This document shows positions 62,103 to 64,000 of a DNA stretch of 64,000 nucleotides, one piece after another (position 1 is the first letter of the stretch; the number at the start of each line of letters is the position of its first letter). Location: positions 930,001-994,000 of the forward strand of contig NZ_FUWZ01000001.1 in NCBI RefSeq assembly GCF_900167135.1, read 5' to 3'. The notes under the pieces were generated by a model that was not told the origin of the DNA, did not search any database, and was given only the letters and a program-made list of their open reading frames with translations. Both the position numbers and the translations under genes were made by a program. The DNA is from Chitinophaga eiseniae. Lineage in GTDB: Bacteria; Bacteroidota; Bacteroidia; Chitinophagales; Chitinophagaceae.

Positions 62103-64000
62103 ATGTGCGCTCAAAAAACTTCCGGCAAACAGGTCATGCCCAAACCCGGCAATACCACGCCCATGCTGGCAACCCTCGCGGCGTCAGCTACGGACGAACC
62201 GGGATGGCTATACGAAATCAAATGGGATGGCTATCGCGCGCTGGCCTTCCTGGATAAAGGAGCAGTTGAACTGCGATCGCGAAACAACAAACCCTTCAAT
62301 GAAAAGTATTACCCTGTTTACCAGGCATTGCAACAATGGAAAGTCAACGCAGTCGTAGATGGCGAAATAGTGGTAGTTGATGAAGAAGGATATACGGATT
62401 TCAGCCGGTTGCAGGAGTGGCGCAGCGAAGCGGACGGTCAACTGGTGTATTATCTCTTCGATATCCTTTGGCTCAATGGTAAAGACCTCACCACACTGCC
62501 GCTCATGCAGCGCAAAAAGTTACTACAGCAACTGATGCCGGTGAACAACGTTGTCCTCCGTTTCAGCGAAGGTTTTGTAACGGATGGCACCGACTTCTTC
62601 GACCAGGCCAGAAAACTGAAGCTGGAAGGTATTATGGCTAAAAGGACCGACAGCCGCTATACGCCCGGCATCCGCACGCGCGACTGGCTCAAGATAAAAA
62701 CCAGCAACCGGCAGGAAGTCGTCATCGGCGGATATACGAAAAACGAAGGCTCCTCCAAGCCTTTCAGCTCCTTACTGGTAGGGGTATACGAAAAAGGAAA
62801 ACTGCAATACACCGGTAAAATCGGTACCGGTTTTTCCATTGCACAGCAGCAGGAACTGATGAAACAGTTTGCATCGCTGGAAGTGAAAAAATCCCCGTTT
62901 GCCGTTATCCCGGATGTGAACAAACCTTCCCGCTTCCGGCCCAATCCACCGAAGGCAGCGGCAGTGTGGTTGAAACCCAAACTTATCTGCGAAGTCAGTT
63001 TCCGTGAAATGACGACTGATGGCGTCATGCGGCATCCTTCGTTTGAAGGGATGCGGGAAGACAAAACACCGGTACAGGTAACCACGGAAAAGCCGGTGAA
63101 GACGCGCACGGCTAAACCAAAAACGTCAACGGAAAAGAAAACCACCCGAACAGCTTCGCTGAAAAAAGCACTGACACCTGTAGCTGCCAAAGTCCGCAAG
63201 ACATTACTCAACCCCGCGGAAGAAACACAGGTGCGTACCATCAACGGTCATGCGCTGAAATTCACCAACCTCAGCAAGATCTACTGGCCGGGTGAGAAAA
63301 TCACCAAACGTGACCTGATCAACTATTACTATCAGATGGCGCCTTATATAGTGCCATATATCAAAGACCGGCCACAGTCGCTCAACCGCTTTCCCAACGG
63401 TATCAAAGGAGAAAGTTTTTACCAGAAAGATGTTTCCGGTAAAGCGCCCGACTGGGTACCTACTTTTCCCTATCATAGCAGTGATGAGCCACGCGAAAAA
63501 GAATACCTCGTAGGAGAAAATGAAGCAACGTTACTGTATATGGCCTCATTGGGATGTATTGAAATCAACCCGTGGAGCAGCCGGCTGCGGAAGCCGGAAA
63601 ACCCCGACTGGTGTATTATAGACCTGGACCCCGATAAGACCACCTTCAACGAAGTGATTGAGGCGGCGCAGGTAACACATGAAATACTGGAAGCGGCAGG
63701 TATTCCCGGTTACTGCAAAACTTCCGGTTCTACCGGCCTGCATATCTATATCCCGCTGGGTGCGAAATATACCTACGAACAATCCAGGGAATTCGGCCGT
63801 ATCATCGCCCGGTTGGTGCATGACCGTTTGCCGGATACGACGAGTATTGAACGGGCCACCAACCGGAGGAAGAGAAAAATGTACATTGATTTCCTGCAAA
63901 ACAGGTCACAGGCTACCGTTGCGGCGCCTTATTCCCTGCGTCCCAAACCCGGCGCCACTGTGTCTATGCCGTTGCACTGGGAAGAAGTAAAAAAGGGACT
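62103..64000 (+). CDS. ligD: DNA ligase D, ligase-polymerase type (3' end outside the window)
   Basis: The open frame runs from the ATG at 62103 to the window end, 632 codons without stop. Residues ~20-300 are an ATP-dependent ligase with the adenylated Lys40 in YEIKWDGYRALAFL, motif VVDGEIVV and an OB-fold part (KLKLEGIMAKR, DWLKIKTSNRQEVVIGGYT). After a basic Pro/Thr/Lys linker (~325-370), the primase-polymerase domain begins (LTNLSKIYWPGEKITKRDLINYY), with the metal-binding IIDLDPDK near 507 and CKTSGSTGLHIYIPLG. LigD joins double-strand ends with Ku in bacterial NHEJ. The N-terminal phosphoesterase domain of many LigD proteins is absent here. Start chosen as the first ATG after the MBL stop. 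Confidence 0.93.
   Translation, partial: MCAQKTSGKQVMPKPGNTTPMLATLAASATDEPGWLYEIKWDGYRALAFLDKGAVELRSRNNKPFNEKYYPVYQALQQWKVNAVVDGEIVVVDEEGYTDFSRLQEWRSEADGQLVYYLFDILWLNGKDLTTLPLMQRKKLLQQLMPVNNVVLRFSEGFVTDGTDFFDQARKLKLEGIMAKRTDSRYTPGIRTRDWLKIKTSNRQEVVIGGYTKNEGSSKPFSSLLVGVYEKGKLQYTGKIGTGFSIAQQQELMKQFASLEVKKSPFAVIPDVNKPSRFRPNPPKAAAVWLKPKLICEVSFREMTTDGVMRHPSFEGMREDKTPVQVTTEKPVKTRTAKPKTSTEKKTTRTASLKKALTPVAAKVRKTLLNPAEETQVRTINGHALKFTNLSKIYWPGEKITKRDLINYYYQMAPYIVPYIKDRPQSLNRFPNGIKGESFYQKDVSGKAPDWVPTFPYHSSDEPREKEYLVGENEATLLYMASLGCIEINPWSSRLRKPENPDWCIIDLDPDKTTFNEVIEAAQVTHEILEAAGIPGYCKTSGSTGLHIYIPLGAKYTYEQSREFGRIIARLVHDRLPDTTSIERATNRRKRKMYIDFLQNRSQATVAAPYSLRPKPGATVSMPLHWEEVKKG

Noticed and set aside
1..64000. 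tRNA, rRNA, CRISPR arrays, insertion sequences or prophage
   Set aside because: Reading through both strands I saw no cloverleaf with a CCA end, no rRNA-like stretch, no regularly spaced repeats with unique spacers, and no transposase, integrase or phage structural gene.

Overview
The window looks like chromosome of a Bacteroidota bacterium, most likely a Chitinophaga-type member of the Chitinophagaceae. The signs are a SusC/SusD pair with a DUF3823 lipoprotein, a reg_prop/Y_Y_Y hybrid-type sensor with an AraC-type output, a secreted lyase with a type IX secretion C-terminal tail, and Bacteroidota-style TAnnTTTG -7 boxes. I see no rRNA, tRNA, CRISPR array, insertion sequence or prophage. Species assignment is inference.

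Layout. 1-8 kb: end of a probable membrane acyltransferase, an MFS exporter, a cyclase-family hydrolase with a depleted metal motif, an unknown protein, an MDR oxidoreductase divergent from an HxlR regulator, and an FNR-like regulator divergent from a ClC chloride channel with an FNR-type palindrome between them. 7.8-8.05 kb holds a short relic of a metallo-beta-lactamase-fold gene. 8-14.5 kb: a methyltransferase, aconitase, a small unknown protein and a CPA2 antiporter. 14.7-29.6 kb: a polysaccharide utilization locus (split hybrid two-component system, GH43, GH2, GH127, SusC, SusD, DUF3823) that points to an L-arabinofuranose-containing plant glycan.

29.8-34 kb: a haloperoxidase-like hydrolase and a four-gene operon (pirin, pseudo-receiver, MhqO-like dioxygenase, MhqD-like hydrolase) that resembles quinone/electrophile detoxification; both transcription units carry the same upstream motif. 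34-46.5 kb: a sigma-54 activator facing a tightly packed ten-gene minus-strand operon (isochorismatase-like hydrolase, outer-membrane porin, M17_N protein, YtcJ-like amidohydrolase, DoxX, Dps, DUF1275, TPR histidine kinase, sigma-54 response regulator, TMEM175-like channel). A shared 16-bp palindrome lies in front of the activator and in front of the operon.

46.6-55.9 kb: a hydrolase, an unknown protein, a CE2-like esterase, a YihY protein, a GPH symporter plus AGE-family epimerase pair, a decayed REP-like element and a PL6 lyase. 56-64 kb: RpiA, a TetR regulator whose probable operator recurs before a DUF1348 gene 3.9 kb away, an operon with an unusual ketosynthase fused to a heme-oxygenase-like diiron domain plus an unknown partner, an MBL-fold protein and an LigD that starts directly with its ligase domain and runs off the window.

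The most interesting items are the ketosynthase-diiron fusion operon, the TetR operator pair, the FNR-like regulator with its palindrome, the ten-gene operon and its shared palindrome, and the split hybrid two-component system.
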